Origin: Mycobacterium sp. SMC-8
Lineage (GTDB): Bacteria; Actinomycetota; Actinomycetes; Mycobacteriales; Mycobacteriaceae
DNA length: 64,000 nucleotides
Reading direction: 5' to 3'
Assembly (NCBI RefSeq): GCF_025263565.1
Contig: NZ_CP079865.1
Location: 1,922,001 to 1,986,000, forward strand
Below the pieces are notes generated by a model. That model searched no databases and was not told the origin of the DNA. It saw only the letters and a program-made list of their open reading frames with translations. Position numbers and translations under genes: made by a program. This document shows, piece by piece, positions 9,273 through 17,797 of this stretch; positions within the stretch are counted from its first letter, which is position 1; every line of letters begins with the position of its first letter.

Positions 9273-10079
9273 TCAGGTGTCGGAGTTCGTCGTGGCGCGG
9301 TCCTGGTCGCGGCGCTGGATGAACTCCTCCTTGCGCTCGACGATCTCCGGGTCGCCCATCGTCGCGTAGCCGTACAGACATTCGAGTCGCAGCTGATCGT
9401 CCAGCGGCCGTCCAATGACCTCGAGAATCGTCTGCTTTGCCGATTCCACCGCGGCCCTCGGATTCCGCAGGATCTTGGCCGCGATCTCCTCTGCGGTCGC
9501 CATGACCTGATCGTGTGGCACAACGCGATTGACCAGATGTATCTCCTTGGCGCGCTGCGCGTCGATAGGTTCACCCATCAGTTCCAGCTCCATGGCGATG
9601 CCGACGCCGACCGTGTTGACCAGTCGGACGATGCCGCCGTCGGCGAAGTGCATGCCTCGGCGAATATGGAAGAACCCGAAGTTGGCCCGCTCGGAAGCGA
9701 CTCGGATGTCGCAGGCCAGTGCCAGTTCGATGCCGCCGCCGATCACCCAGCCGTTCAACCCGGCGATGATCGGTTTGGGGGTGCGGTGTAGACCACGTGT
9801 GATCCGGCCCGCGAACCCTTTCTCCAGCACGCTGCGTCCGAGGTCGGGCCCGGCGTTGAGCCACGAATCGACATGGGTCTTGAGATCCGCGCCTGCACAG
9901 AAAGTGGTGTCGCCCGAGCCGGTGAGGATCGCCACGCGGACCTCGGGGTCGTCGCGGAACCGCGTCCATGCTTCGAAGAGCAACTCGTCGGTCTCGGTGT
10001 CGATCGCGTTGTGGACCTCTGGCCGATTCAGCGTGACGTAGGCGATCTGCCCACGCTTCTCGTAGATCACTTTCGGCAT
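9273..10079 (-). CDS. Enoyl-CoA hydratase
   Basis: A 268-residue crotonase. Oxyanion-hole motifs DTTFCAGADLKTH and GLNGWVIGGGIELALACDIRVAS; the region FGFFHIRRGMHFADGGIVRL carries the hydratase-type loop, though the second catalytic Glu is not certain. The chosen ATG (10079) has AGGAAGAAGGA just upstream. An alternative ATG at 10103 overlaps the stop of the acyl-CoA dehydrogenase gene and would add eight residues. It should hydrate the 2-enoyl-CoA made by the dehydrogenase encoded immediately upstream. C-terminal EFIQRRDQDRA is a normal family end. Confidence 0.85.
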   Translation of the reverse strand: MPKVIYEKRGQIAYVTLNRPEVHNAIDTETDELLFEAWTRFRDDPEVRVAILTGSGDTTFCAGADLKTHVDSWLNAGPDLGRSVLEKGFAGRITRGLHRTPKPIIAGLNGWVIGGGIELALACDIRVASERANFGFFHIRRGMHFADGGIVRLVNTVGVGIAMELELMGEPIDAQRAKEIHLVNRVVPHDQVMATAEEIAAKILRNPRAAVESAKQTILEVIGRPLDDQLRLECLYGYATMGDPEIVERKEEFIQRRDQDRATTNSDT

Positions 10080-10099
10080 GGGGCGTCCTTCTTCCTGAG

Positions 10100-11263
10100 T
10101 CATGTCGCGACCGCATCTCGGCCGGCTTTTTGCCGGGCTATGACCAGTTTCATGATCTGTGCGGTGCCGTCCCCGATCTGCAGCCCGAGGACGTCGCGTA
10201 GCCGCTGAGCGAAGGGCATCTCCTCGCTCCAGCCGCCATGTCCGTGCAGGAGCAGGCAGGTTTGTACGATCTCGAACGCGAGTTTGGGCCCCCACCACTT
10301 GCACATTGCCGCTTCGGCGGTGTGCTGTAGTCCATTGTCTTTGAGCCACAGCGTTTTCAGGCAGAGCAGTCGGCATGCTTCGAGTTGGGTCTCCGCCTCG
10401 GCCAGGGGGAATGACACGCCCTGGTTGGCGATGAGCGGTCGGCCGAAGCTCGTGCGCTCGCTGGTGGACTTCCAGGTCTCATCCAGGGACTGCCGGGCAA
10501 CGGCGAGGCACTGCAGCCCGATCAAAGCGCGGCTGTAGTCGAAACCCTGCATCACTTGGACAAAGCCCTTGTTCTGACCGCCGATCAAGTGATCGGCCGG
10601 AACGACGACGTTGTCGAAGAAGACCGCTCCGCGGCCGGCGCAGCGGCCGCCGAGGTCGTCGAACTCGGTCGCGCTGATACCCGGGACATCCATGGGTACG
10701 AGGAAGGCGCTGATACCCCGCGCACCGCTGGCCGGAGTGCCGGTGCGGGCCCAGACGATCGCGAACTGGGCCTGGGTGGCGAAGGTGACTGAGTTCTTCT
10801 CGCCGTCAAGGATGTAGGTGTCGCCGTCCCGGATGGCGCGCACTGTCAGGCTGGCCGCGTCCGACCCGCTGCCCGGTTCGGTCAGTGCGATCGCCGGTAT
10901 CGCCTCGCCCGCCGTCATCATGCGTAACCACGGACCGACGACTTCTGGGTCGCCGTGCGCGGCGAGCACGGCTCCACTCAAGGACATCGTCACCAGGAGC
11001 TGACCGATGTTGTAGTCCGACCGGCAGATCGCCTCGAGGACGAGACCCGTCGTGGTGCAGTCAACTCCGAGTCCGCCGAACTCCTCAGGTAATTCCACTC
11101 CGAAGAGGCCCAGAGCGCCCATTGCGCGCAGGGTGTCGCGGTCGTACCGGCCCTCTCGTTCGCGCTGCTTGTAGTAAGGGGCGAGCTGTCGCTCAGCGAA
11201 GCGAGAGGCGACGTCGACCAACGCCGCTTGCTCTTCGCTGATCGCGAAGTTCAACCCCGTCAT
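10100..11263 (-). CDS. Acyl-CoA dehydrogenase (FadE-type)
   Basis: A 387-residue FAD-dependent acyl-CoA dehydrogenase, first gene of the long minus-strand operon. Visible: N-terminal helical domain starting LNFAISEEQAALVD, the FAD/substrate segment IALTEPGSGSDAASL, the beta-domain GEKNSVTFATQAQFAIVWART, and C-terminal WGPKLAFEIVQTCLLLHGHGGWSEE and IGDGTAQIMKLVIARQ. The typical Glu base of straight-chain enzymes is not securely placed. It introduces the alpha-beta double bond into an acyl-CoA; substrate is unknown but presumably a product of the P450/ligase steps. The divergent LuxR gene starts 168 bp away. Confidence 0.88.
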   Translation of the reverse strand: MTGLNFAISEEQAALVDVASRFAERQLAPYYKQREREGRYDRDTLRAMGALGLFGVELPEEFGGLGVDCTTTGLVLEAICRSDYNIGQLLVTMSLSGAVLAAHGDPEVVGPWLRMMTAGEAIPAIALTEPGSGSDAASLTVRAIRDGDTYILDGEKNSVTFATQAQFAIVWARTGTPASGARGISAFLVPMDVPGISATEFDDLGGRCAGRGAVFFDNVVVPADHLIGGQNKGFVQVMQGFDYSRALIGLQCLAVARQSLDETWKSTSERTSFGRPLIANQGVSFPLAEAETQLEACRLLCLKTLWLKDNGLQHTAEAAMCKWWGPKLAFEIVQTCLLLHGHGGWSEEMPFAQRLRDVLGLQIGDGTAQIMKLVIARQKAGRDAVAT

Positions 11264-11431
11264 GGAACTCCTCGGCCGAAGCGTTTGGCCGCAGCGGGCA
11301 GGCTGCGGCGGATACCAGTGTGAGAAGCCGGCCCGCCATCTACGTCAGCCCAATGGGTGATGTTCATCGCTCAAAACAATGATTCGTGTGTTTGAATCCC
11401 AGATGCGGGACTCGGCTTGCGGAGGTATGAG
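11264..11431 (+). promoter_or_regulatory. Divergent control region between catabolic operon and LuxR pair
   Basis: This 168-bp region separates the acyl-CoA dehydrogenase gene (minus) from the first LuxR gene (plus), so it should hold both promoters. It contains a perfect 8-bp inverted repeat GCCGCAGC (11288-11295) / GCTGCGGC (11302-11309) with a 6-bp spacer, which may be an operator or the 5' leader hairpin of the minus operon. The stretch 11350-11400 is locally AT-richer. GGAGG at 11421-11425 is the ribosome binding site for the GTG at 11432. Promoter hexamers could not be fixed with confidence. Confidence 0.4.
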
Positions 11432-12553
11432 GTGGAAAGAACGAGCGAGATCATCTCTCGGGCTGAGGAGATCATCAGCAGGTCGGGAGACGCGCGCCGT
11501 CAGGCGCTGCTGGCTCACGCATTCACCGACCCGGTGGCGCGCCACCGGCTCGACGATCTGCTCTCTGAGGTCAAAGCCGCACTGGCTGAATCTCCGGACG
11601 GTCCCGCGCTGCTGGCGGTGGTGGCCGACATCGTCAGCGAACGGCGACGGCTATACATCCATGACTCCGCTGAGCGAGAACGCGCGGACTCCGCAGTGAC
11701 AAGCGCGCTCAAGCGGCTTCGCGGCCTGGGCTCCAGTGCGGAGATGTCACGCCGGGCGCCTGCGGAACTGCGCGAAGCCTGCGGCTTCACCAGGGTGATG
11801 ATTTCGTCGGCCCGAGGTTCGAGATGGATGCCGGACACCATGCGCCCCAGTGATCATGCCGATCCGGATGCCGCCGAATTCGCGCGATTCGCAAAGAATG
11901 ACAACGAGATACCGCTCGCTCACCTGCTGCCGGAAACCCAGATGGTGCGGCATCGGTTGCCGGTGCTCGTGTCCGAGACCAGCCCGCACGCGTATAAGCC
12001 ACTGGTACAAGTGACGAAGACGACGTCATATGTCGCGGCCCCGATTGTGGCCAAGAGGCGAGTGATCGGTTTCTTCCATGCCGACCGAATCGGCCAACGC
12101 GGGGAAGTCTCCCAGAGCGATCGAGATAGCATCGCGCTGTTCGCCGCCGGGTTCGCGGTGATGTTCGAGCACGCAGTCCTGAATGAGCTGGTGGCGCAAC
12201 AACGGGCCCGGTGGACTGCCGGGTTAAGGGCGATCATCGACGCGCTCGACGGACCCGCCGTCACGTCTCCTGCGGGGACCCCGTTGGACGCTCTCGGCGA
12301 CGTGGTGGTTCCGCCACATGACGACCCGGAGCCGGGCAAGCACGGCCGGACTCTCACCGAACGCGAGCGCCAGGTCGTGAGACTGATGGCAAGCGGCGCG
12401 ACGAACCATGCCATCGCCGAGGAGTTGGTGTTGTCTGTGGAAACCGTCAAGAGCCACGTCAAGAACATCATGCGCAAACTCCATGCCACCAGTCGCGCCG
12501 GTGCGGTCGCCACGTACCTGCAGTCAGTTCCCAAGGAGGTTGGTGCGACGTGA
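11432..12553 (+). CDS. GAF-domain LuxR-family transcriptional regulator (first of tandem pair)
   Basis: A 373-residue regulator: helical N-terminus, a central GAF-like sensor (about residues 115-250; SYVAAPIVAKRRVIGFFHADR is its core), and a C-terminal LuxR/FixJ helix-turn-helix, TERERQVVRLMASGATNHAI then VETVKSHVKNIMRKL. Start: GTG at 11432, 6 bp after GGAGG; an in-frame TTG at 11417 is less well placed. Its stop overlaps the start of a second regulator of the same design. Placed divergently from the FadE-P450 operon, the pair probably controls it in response to a small molecule; that role is inferred. Confidence 0.85.
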   Translation: MERTSEIISRAEEIISRSGDARRQALLAHAFTDPVARHRLDDLLSEVKAALAESPDGPALLAVVADIVSERRRLYIHDSAERERADSAVTSALKRLRGLGSSAEMSRRAPAELREACGFTRVMISSARGSRWMPDTMRPSDHADPDAAEFARFAKNDNEIPLAHLLPETQMVRHRLPVLVSETSPHAYKPLVQVTKTTSYVAAPIVAKRRVIGFFHADRIGQRGEVSQSDRDSIALFAAGFAVMFEHAVLNELVAQQRARWTAGLRAIIDALDGPAVTSPAGTPLDALGDVVVPPHDDPEPGKHGRTLTERERQVVRLMASGATNHAIAEELVLSVETVKSHVKNIMRKLHATSRAGAVATYLQSVPKEVGAT

Positions 12554-13707
12554 TTTACCGAGCGCCCAGCCGACATCGCTCCGGACCGGAAGTCGCGGCA
12601 GATCTCGCGAGGTTCACCCGCAAGGCGTCACGGTCGATCGGCATCCCGCCGGTGTCGATGTCCGAATTGAGGGCTGATCCGAGCCGGATTGACGAATTGT
12701 TCCGGCGTCTCATTCCGCAGATCGTCGAGGAAACCCAGCGTCGAGTCGACGACACGGCGACTGCGCGCACGCTGGTATCTATGGCTGTGGAGGTCGCCGA
12801 TCTCGACCACGAGTGGCGCCAATGCCGTCAGCGAGAAGCCGAGCGGGCCCGGGAGGATCTCGCGGCTAGCTTGCTGCGGCTGCCGTCATTGCGTACCGAC
12901 CAGGACAACGCTGAGCAGATCTGCGAAGGGGCGTCCCGTGGATGCGGCAGCGAGCGAGTGTTGTTCGCGTGGATCCATGCGGAGAATTGGGTGCCGGTCA
13001 GCAGCTTCCGGGCCGGGTCCCGGAAAACGCGACCCCGGGTCACAGCCGAGGAGCCGCTCAGCCGGCTCTCGATCGAACGGGGCGTGGCGGAGCGTCGTCA
13101 GGCGGCCCGAGTGCGCGGTCCGGGTGATGGTCCGCAGCCGGTCGCGGTCTCACAACTCATGGGCCGTAGTTCGTTCGCGATCGCACCCGTCGTGGCTGAG
13201 GACAGGATCGTCGGCCTGATCTACGCCGCCGAGTCTGCGTCGTCACTTTGCCGCAATCCAGATTTGAGCGTTCGGCTGGGCCGATATGCCAATTGCCTCG
13301 GCGGCCACCTCGAACTGGTGAGAATTCGGCGGCGCCTCGATGCTCGGTCCGCGCAGGTCCGACAGGCACTCTCGGCCCTGCAGCACGCGGTGACGGAATC
13401 GGATACCAGCGTCGACCTGATGCAGTTGGTCGGTCGAGAACAGGCCGGTCCGTCCGCTGACGAGACGGACAGACGTAACTCGCCACCGCTGGTGAGCGTG
13501 GAGAGCGAGTTCACTGCCAGGGAGGGCGAGGTCATGACGCTGATTTCGGCCGGGCTCGACAACAAGCAGATCGCAGAGCAGCTCGCCATCGCCGAAAGCA
13601 CGGTCAAGTCGCATGTTCAGCACATGTTGCGCAAGGCGGGAGCCGTCAACCGGTCCGAGCTCATCGGCCAGTTTTATGCGGCCGGTCCACCGAGCCCGGG
13701 GCGCTAG
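12550..13707 (+). CDS. GAF-like LuxR-family transcriptional regulator (second of tandem pair)
   Basis: A 385-residue protein with the same plan as its neighbour: helical N-terminal half, a GAF-like middle (SSFAIAPVVAEDRIVGLIYAA), and a LuxR HTH at the C-terminus (TAREGEVMTLISAGLDNKQI, AESTVKSHVQHMLRKAG). The GTG start at 12550 overlaps the TGA of the first regulator (GTGA) and has AAGGAGG upstream within that gene. The two look like diverged duplicates that may act as a heteromeric regulator. The stop overlaps the stop of the convergent epoxide hydrolase gene by 4 bp. Confidence 0.82.
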   Translation: MIYRAPSRHRSGPEVAADLARFTRKASRSIGIPPVSMSELRADPSRIDELFRRLIPQIVEETQRRVDDTATARTLVSMAVEVADLDHEWRQCRQREAERAREDLAASLLRLPSLRTDQDNAEQICEGASRGCGSERVLFAWIHAENWVPVSSFRAGSRKTRPRVTAEEPLSRLSIERGVAERRQAARVRGPGDGPQPVAVSQLMGRSSFAIAPVVAEDRIVGLIYAAESASSLCRNPDLSVRLGRYANCLGGHLELVRIRRRLDARSAQVRQALSALQHAVTESDTSVDLMQLVGREQAGPSADETDRRNSPPLVSVESEFTAREGEVMTLISAGLDNKQIAEQLAIAESTVKSHVQHMLRKAGAVNRSELIGQFYAAGPPSPGR

Positions 13708-14846
13708 CGCAGCGCACGCAAGCCGTTGCGCACCTCGGTGATGAACGTCTCCGGCCGCTCCAGTGAGGGAAAGTGACCGCCGCGGTCGGGCTGGCTGTAA
13801 TACCGCAGATCCGCGAATCGGGTTCTGGCCCACCGCTCGGTCATGGTGAACAGGTCCTCCGGAAAGCAGCTGTAGGCAGCCGGCACCGTGACCGGGGTGA
13901 AATCGGTGAGCAGGCCTTTGAAGCTCTCCCAGTAAAGCCGGGCCGAGGAGGCCGCTGTCGCGGTGAACCAGTACAGCGAGATGTTGTCGAGCATGGTGTC
14001 GCGGGAGATGACGTTCTCCGGATGGCCGTCGCAATCGGTCCAGGCCTTGAATTTCTCCAGGATCCAGGCGCACTGCCCGGCGGGGGAGTCGGTCAGGCCG
14101 TAGCCCAGTGTCTGTGGCCGGGTGCTCTGCTGCTGGGAGTAGCCGCTTTCCCAGTCGAGGTAGTTCTGGAACTTGCCGAGCTGGCCCATTTCCTCGGCGG
14201 TCGGCTCGCCGAGCTTCATCAGCTCCTCCGGGCTGCACAGCGCCAGGTTGACGTGGACGCCGGCCACCGACTCGGTCTGCGCGTAACCCATTGTCGCAGC
14301 AATGCCTGCACCCCAGTCGCCGCCCTGGACGTAGAAGCGCTCGTATCCCAGCCCCTTCATCAGTTCCGCCCAGGCCGATGCGATGCGGGCGACCGACCAG
14401 CCGGCTGAGGTGGGCTTGCCGCTGAATCCAAAGCCCGGCAGCGAGGGCACCACTACGTGGTAGGCGTCCTCGGCGCTGCCGCCGTGCGCGACTGGATTAC
14501 ACAGCGGCTCAATGATGTCCAGGTGCTCGACCACTGACCCAGGCCAGCCATGGATGATGATCAGCGGCTTGGCGTTCGGTTCCGGGCTCGGCGCGTGGAT
14601 GTAGTGGATGTCGAGACCGTCGATGGTGGTGATGCCCTGTTCGAAGGCGTTGATCTTGGATTGGAAACGGCGCCAGTCATAATCGCTCGCCCAGTAACCG
14701 CAGACCTCTTTGGCGTAGTTCAGCGGTATGCCCTGTGACCAGTCGTCGACGGTCTCCGCCTCAGGCCATCGTGTCCGCGCCAGGCGTTCGCGCAGATCCG
14801 AGATTGCGGCGTCGGGAATGTTCACGGTGAAGGGAGTCAACGTCAT
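13704..14846 (-). CDS. Epoxide hydrolase (EHN plus alpha/beta hydrolase)
   Basis: A 380-residue epoxide hydrolase of the microsomal/juvenile-hormone type. N-terminal EHN lid region (about 1-100, FTVNIPDAAISDLRERLART), the oxyanion HGWPGS motif at 99-104, the nucleophile in VQGGDWGAG (Asp177) and the C-terminal catalytic His in GGHFPSLERPE. It opens epoxides to vicinal diols through a covalent ester. It sits just beyond the LuxR pair and is the second candidate epoxide-opening enzyme in the region. No strong ribosome binding site is seen ahead of the ATG at 14846. Confidence 0.88.
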   Translation of the reverse strand: MTLTPFTVNIPDAAISDLRERLARTRWPEAETVDDWSQGIPLNYAKEVCGYWASDYDWRRFQSKINAFEQGITTIDGLDIHYIHAPSPEPNAKPLIIIHGWPGSVVEHLDIIEPLCNPVAHGGSAEDAYHVVVPSLPGFGFSGKPTSAGWSVARIASAWAELMKGLGYERFYVQGGDWGAGIAATMGYAQTESVAGVHVNLALCSPEELMKLGEPTAEEMGQLGKFQNYLDWESGYSQQQSTRPQTLGYGLTDSPAGQCAWILEKFKAWTDCDGHPENVISRDTMLDNISLYWFTATAASSARLYWESFKGLLTDFTPVTVPAAYSCFPEDLFTMTERWARTRFADLRYYSQPDRGGHFPSLERPETFITEVRNGLRALR

Positions 14847-15266
14847 TGCAGCAGAGTAAGTCGAAACGTTCTTTCCCCAGCGGTTTCGGAACGAGATCTG
14901 AACCGGAGGCCCCTTATGGGGGACCTATCTGCCACCACGGTGTGCATCACATCGGTTCGGCGGCGGCAAGCACCCGCGCGATGCTCAGGGCGGTGGTGCG
15001 AACGGCTGGGCCCATGCGCCGGATGTCGACCTTGCCGATCCATCCCGATGCCGACACCGCGGCGATCGGCGGTCCGTCATCGAGGTGGATGGCGCTGGCA
15101 ACGCAGGCGACCCCGACAGCGGATTCCTCGTGCTCGTAGGCCATGCCACTGGATTTGATCCACGCCAACTGGCGCCGCAGCGCCGCGGACGATGTGATCG
15201 TTCTGGGGCCGATTCGCCTTAGCCCTAACGCGATCACAGCGTCGATCACATCGCTCGACGACCCGG

Positions 15267-16328
15267 CTAGTGTCTCGCGTCTGAATTTGGTTTACGGGTA
15301 TGGGGCAGGATGTCGTCTGCGGATTTGGTCCACACGAATGGGTGGCAGCGCTGATTCCAGCCTTGGATGAACGCGGCGATGGCGGCCATCAGTTCTTTGA
15401 CGCTGTTGAACGAGCCACGGCGGATGGCTTGGCGGGTGATGATCGAGAAGAACACCTCGACCATGTTCAGCCAGGATCCTGAGGTCGGCGTGAAATGCAG
15501 TGTCACGCGGGGGTTCTTGTCCAGCCAGGCGTTGATGTCGGCATGCTTGTGGGTGTGGTAGTTGTCGCACACCACGTGCAGTTTCCGTCGGGGGTAAGCG
15601 CGGGCGACCGCTTTGAGGAAGTCGAGGAACTCCGCTTTGCCGTGCCGCTCATAGCAGCGGTCGGTCACCTTGCCGGTGGCGATCTCGAGTGCGGCAAACA
15701 AGGTGGCGGTGCCGTTGCGCTGGTAGTCATGGGTCGCTTTTTCGGGCAACCCGGGACGCAGCGGCAGGATCGGCTGGGTCCGGTTGAGGGCTTGAATCTG
15801 GGACTTTTCATCTACGCACAACACGATCGCGTTGGTCGGCGGGTTCAAGTAGAGGCCGATTACGTCGCGGACCTTGGCCTCCAGCTCCGGGTCGGTGGAG
15901 AACTTGAAGGTCTCCCGGCGCCAGGGTTTGACCCCGTAACGGCGCCAGGCCCGGGCGACCGTGGCGTCCCCCACGCCGAGGTGTTTACCGAGCAGTCGAC
16001 TCGACCAGTGGGTGACCGCCAGAACCTCCGGCGGCGGCTCCAGGGTGGCTGCCAGGATCGCCGCGTCGTCGACAGTCTTGGGTCGACCGCTGCGAGGCTC
16101 GTCGGCAAGTCCATCAATCCCGTACGCGGCGAATCGATCCCGCCATTTGATCACCGTCGGTCGCGAGACTCCCACCTGCCGGGCTGCGCCAGAGGTGCCG
16201 GCACCATCAGCCACCGCCAGCACGATCCGGGCCCGCTCGACATGACCGGCAGATGCCGTCGTCGACCGCGTCCACGACTCCAACGTCACGCGATCCTCAG
16301 AACTGATCACCAGCGCAGATGACGGCAT
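15267..16328 (-). CDS. IS630-family transposase
   Basis: A 353-residue transposase that looks intact. N-terminal helix-turn-helix (TSGAARQVGVSRPTVIKWRDRF) and homeodomain-like second HTH (HLGVGDATVARAWRRYGV), then a DDE domain: Asp173 in CVDEKSQ, Asp255 in VVCDNYHTHK and Glu291 in LNMVEVFF, with 35 residues between the last two (D35E) as in IS630/Tc1-mariner enzymes. The stop codon TAG is formed by the TA target duplication (15268-15269) and one chromosomal base, so the reading frame ends exactly at the element border. Confidence 0.95.
   Translation of the reverse strand: MPSSALVISSEDRVTLESWTRSTTASAGHVERARIVLAVADGAGTSGAARQVGVSRPTVIKWRDRFAAYGIDGLADEPRSGRPKTVDDAAILAATLEPPPEVLAVTHWSSRLLGKHLGVGDATVARAWRRYGVKPWRRETFKFSTDPELEAKVRDVIGLYLNPPTNAIVLCVDEKSQIQALNRTQPILPLRPGLPEKATHDYQRNGTATLFAALEIATGKVTDRCYERHGKAEFLDFLKAVARAYPRRKLHVVCDNYHTHKHADINAWLDKNPRVTLHFTPTSGSWLNMVEVFFSIITRQAIRRGSFNSVKELMAAIAAFIQGWNQRCHPFVWTKSADDILPHTRKPNSDARH
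15270..15295 (+). repeat. Terminal inverted repeat of the IS630 element (transposase 3' side)
   Basis: Begins GTGTCTCGCGTC and ends GTTTAC. It matches the reverse complement of 16347-16372 at 19 of 26 positions. Immediately outside is the TA target site. Confidence 0.85.
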
Positions 16329-16346
16329 ACACCATCATCCCACACT

Positions 16347-16372
16347 GTAAACTAATTAATGACGCATGACAC
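16347..16372 (-). repeat. Terminal inverted repeat of the IS630 element (transposase 5' side)
   Basis: Read on the minus strand it begins GTGTCATGCGTC and ends GTTTAC. It lies 18 bp upstream of the transposase ATG, so the transposase promoter must be in or beside it. The second TA copy is at 16373-16374. Confidence 0.85.
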
Positions 16373-16869
16373 TAGGAGCGCCTTGCCGACGCCGGTCGCA
16401 TGCGCCGGAAGGCGGCGGCCCACCGCCGAGGGGAATCGCGGGGCGTCACGTCCACGCAGGATCTCCACGTAGACGACATCGGTGCCGTCGAGAATCGCCA
16501 GATGGATCGTCTGCCTCGTGGCCTCCCGCAGATCTGCCATGAAAGGCAATGCCACCTCCCGCACCGACCGTCGCCGGGATGCCCGCTCACCCAACTCGAA
16601 CAGTCGGAGCCCGAGAACCACTTTCCTTCCGTTGCGCTCCACGAAGCCGACCCCCTCGAGATCTTTGACGAGCCGTGACACGGTGGCTTTCGGAATGGCG
16701 GTCCGGCGCGCCAGTTCGTTCACTCCGAGGCCGGTCTCATGGGGCTCGAAGGCGGCCAGCAGCGCCGAGATCCGTCGCACCACCGATGTCGAGGAATCGG
16801 CTCGCGAAGTGTTCCGTTCTTCGGGACTCATGTATTGAGTGTGTGCCGTCGCCCGGGGAAACTTCAAGG

Positions 16870-17793
16870 ATGAGCACAAAAGTCGCCATCATCGGTTCCG
16901 GAAACATCGGCACCGATCTGCTGATCAAGATCAAGCGGCTCGCCGGTGAGGAACTGGAGACCGTCGCCCTGGTGGGTATCGATCCCGAATCCGATGGCCT
17001 GGCCCGGGCGCAGCGGCTCGGCATCGACGCCGTCTCCACCGGCGTGCAGGGACTGGTCGAGCATCCGCGGTTCGACGAGATCGACATCATCTTCGACGCA
17101 ACCTCGGCCAAGGCGCACGAGTACAACGATTCGGTGTTGCGCCCATTCGGTAAACGGCTGATCGACCTGACGCCGGCCGCCCTCGGCCCGTACGTCGTGC
17201 CGCCGGTCAACCTCGAGGAACACCTCGACGCTCCGAACCTCAACATGGTGACCTGCGGCGGGCAGGCAACCATCCCGATCGTCGCAGCCATTTCACAAGT
17301 GACACCGGTGTATTGGGCCGAGATCGTCGCCTCGATCGCGTCAAAGTCGGCCGGTCCGGGAACCCGGGCCAATATCGACGAGTTCACCGAGACCACCTCG
17401 AAGGCGATAGAGCAGGTCGGCGGTGCCGTGCACGGCAAGGCGATCATCATCTTGAATCGTGCTGAGCCCCCGTTGATCATGCGCGACACGGTGCTGGCGT
17501 TGGTCGGCGAGGACCGCAAGGACGAAATCGTGGATTCGATCGAGGCGATGGTGGCCACGGTCGCCACCTATGTGCCGGGATACCGGCTCAAGCAGGCGGT
17601 GCAGTTCACCAAGGTCGAGGAATCGATGGCGACCCTTACCGATGCCTTGGGGCCGCTGTGGAAAGTGTCGGTGTTCCTCGAGGTCGAGGGCGCCGCGCAC
17701 TACCTGCCGGCCTACGCGGGAAACCTGGACATCATGACGTCCGCGGCGCTGCGGGTAGCCCGCGCGATCGCGGCTCAGAAGGTGGAGGCGTAG
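16870..17793 (+). CDS. mhpF: Acetaldehyde dehydrogenase (acylating)
   Basis: A 307-residue enzyme of the BphJ/MhpF/HsaG family: N-terminal Rossmann motif [12 protein letters not shown], the active-site cysteine in [12 protein letters not shown], and the [20 protein letters not shown] segment. It oxidises acetaldehyde to acetyl-CoA with NAD and CoA, receiving acetaldehyde by a tunnel from the partner aldolase encoded 4 bp downstream. The ATG at 16870 gives the standard N-terminus; a longer open frame upstream runs through the opposite-strand iclR gene. Only 38 bp separate it from the start of the disrupted IclR gene, so their promoters overlap. Confidence 0.93.
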   Translation: MSTKVAIIGSGNIGTDLLIKIKRLAGEELETVALVGIDPESDGLARAQRLGIDAVSTGVQGLVEHPRFDEIDIIFDATSAKAHEYNDSVLRPFGKRLIDLTPAALGPYVVPPVNLEEHLDAPNLNMVTCGGQATIPIVAAISQVTPVYWAEIVASIASKSAGPGTRANIDEFTETTSKAIEQVGGAVHGKAIIILNRAEPPLIMRDTVLALVGEDRKDEIVDSIEAMVATVATYVPGYRLKQAVQFTKVEESMATLTDALGPLWKVSVFLEVEGAAHYLPAYAGNLDIMTSAALRVARAIAAQKVEA

Positions 17794-17797
17794 CGAG

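Larger units (their letters stand above)
15270..16372 (-). mobile_element. IS630-family insertion sequence, 1103 bp, in an iclR gene
   Basis: The element is bounded by terminal inverted repeats beginning GTGTC; the two 26-bp ends agree at 19 positions (shared blocks GTGTC, GCGTC, GTTTAC). It is flanked by TA on both sides (15268-15269 and 16373-16374), the target duplication of the IS630/Tc1-mariner group. The single transposase gene fills nearly the whole element. The clean in-frame reconstruction of the target gene shows no other damage and suggests a recent insertion. Confidence 0.93.
14947..16831 (-). pseudogene. IclR-family regulator split by IS630 insertion
   Basis: The 5' part (16375-16831) encodes an IclR winged HTH ([20 protein letters not shown]) and the start of the effector domain, up to HATGVGKALL. 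The 3' part (14947-15267) encodes the rest of the effector domain (AYEHEESAVGVACVASAI to ARVLAAAEPM). Removing the element plus one copy of the TA target duplication joins the two in frame as GKALLAGSSSD, giving a normal-length protein of about 260 residues. As it stands the 5' part reads only a few codons into the element. The intact gene was divergent from the acetaldehyde dehydrogenase gene and would have regulated the ring-cleavage cluster. Confidence 0.9.

Noticed and set aside
15267..16328. Possible composite transposon or more IS elements near the ring-cleavage genes
   Set aside because: No second copy of the terminal repeats and no further transposase were found, and the flanking gene is restored cleanly without the element.
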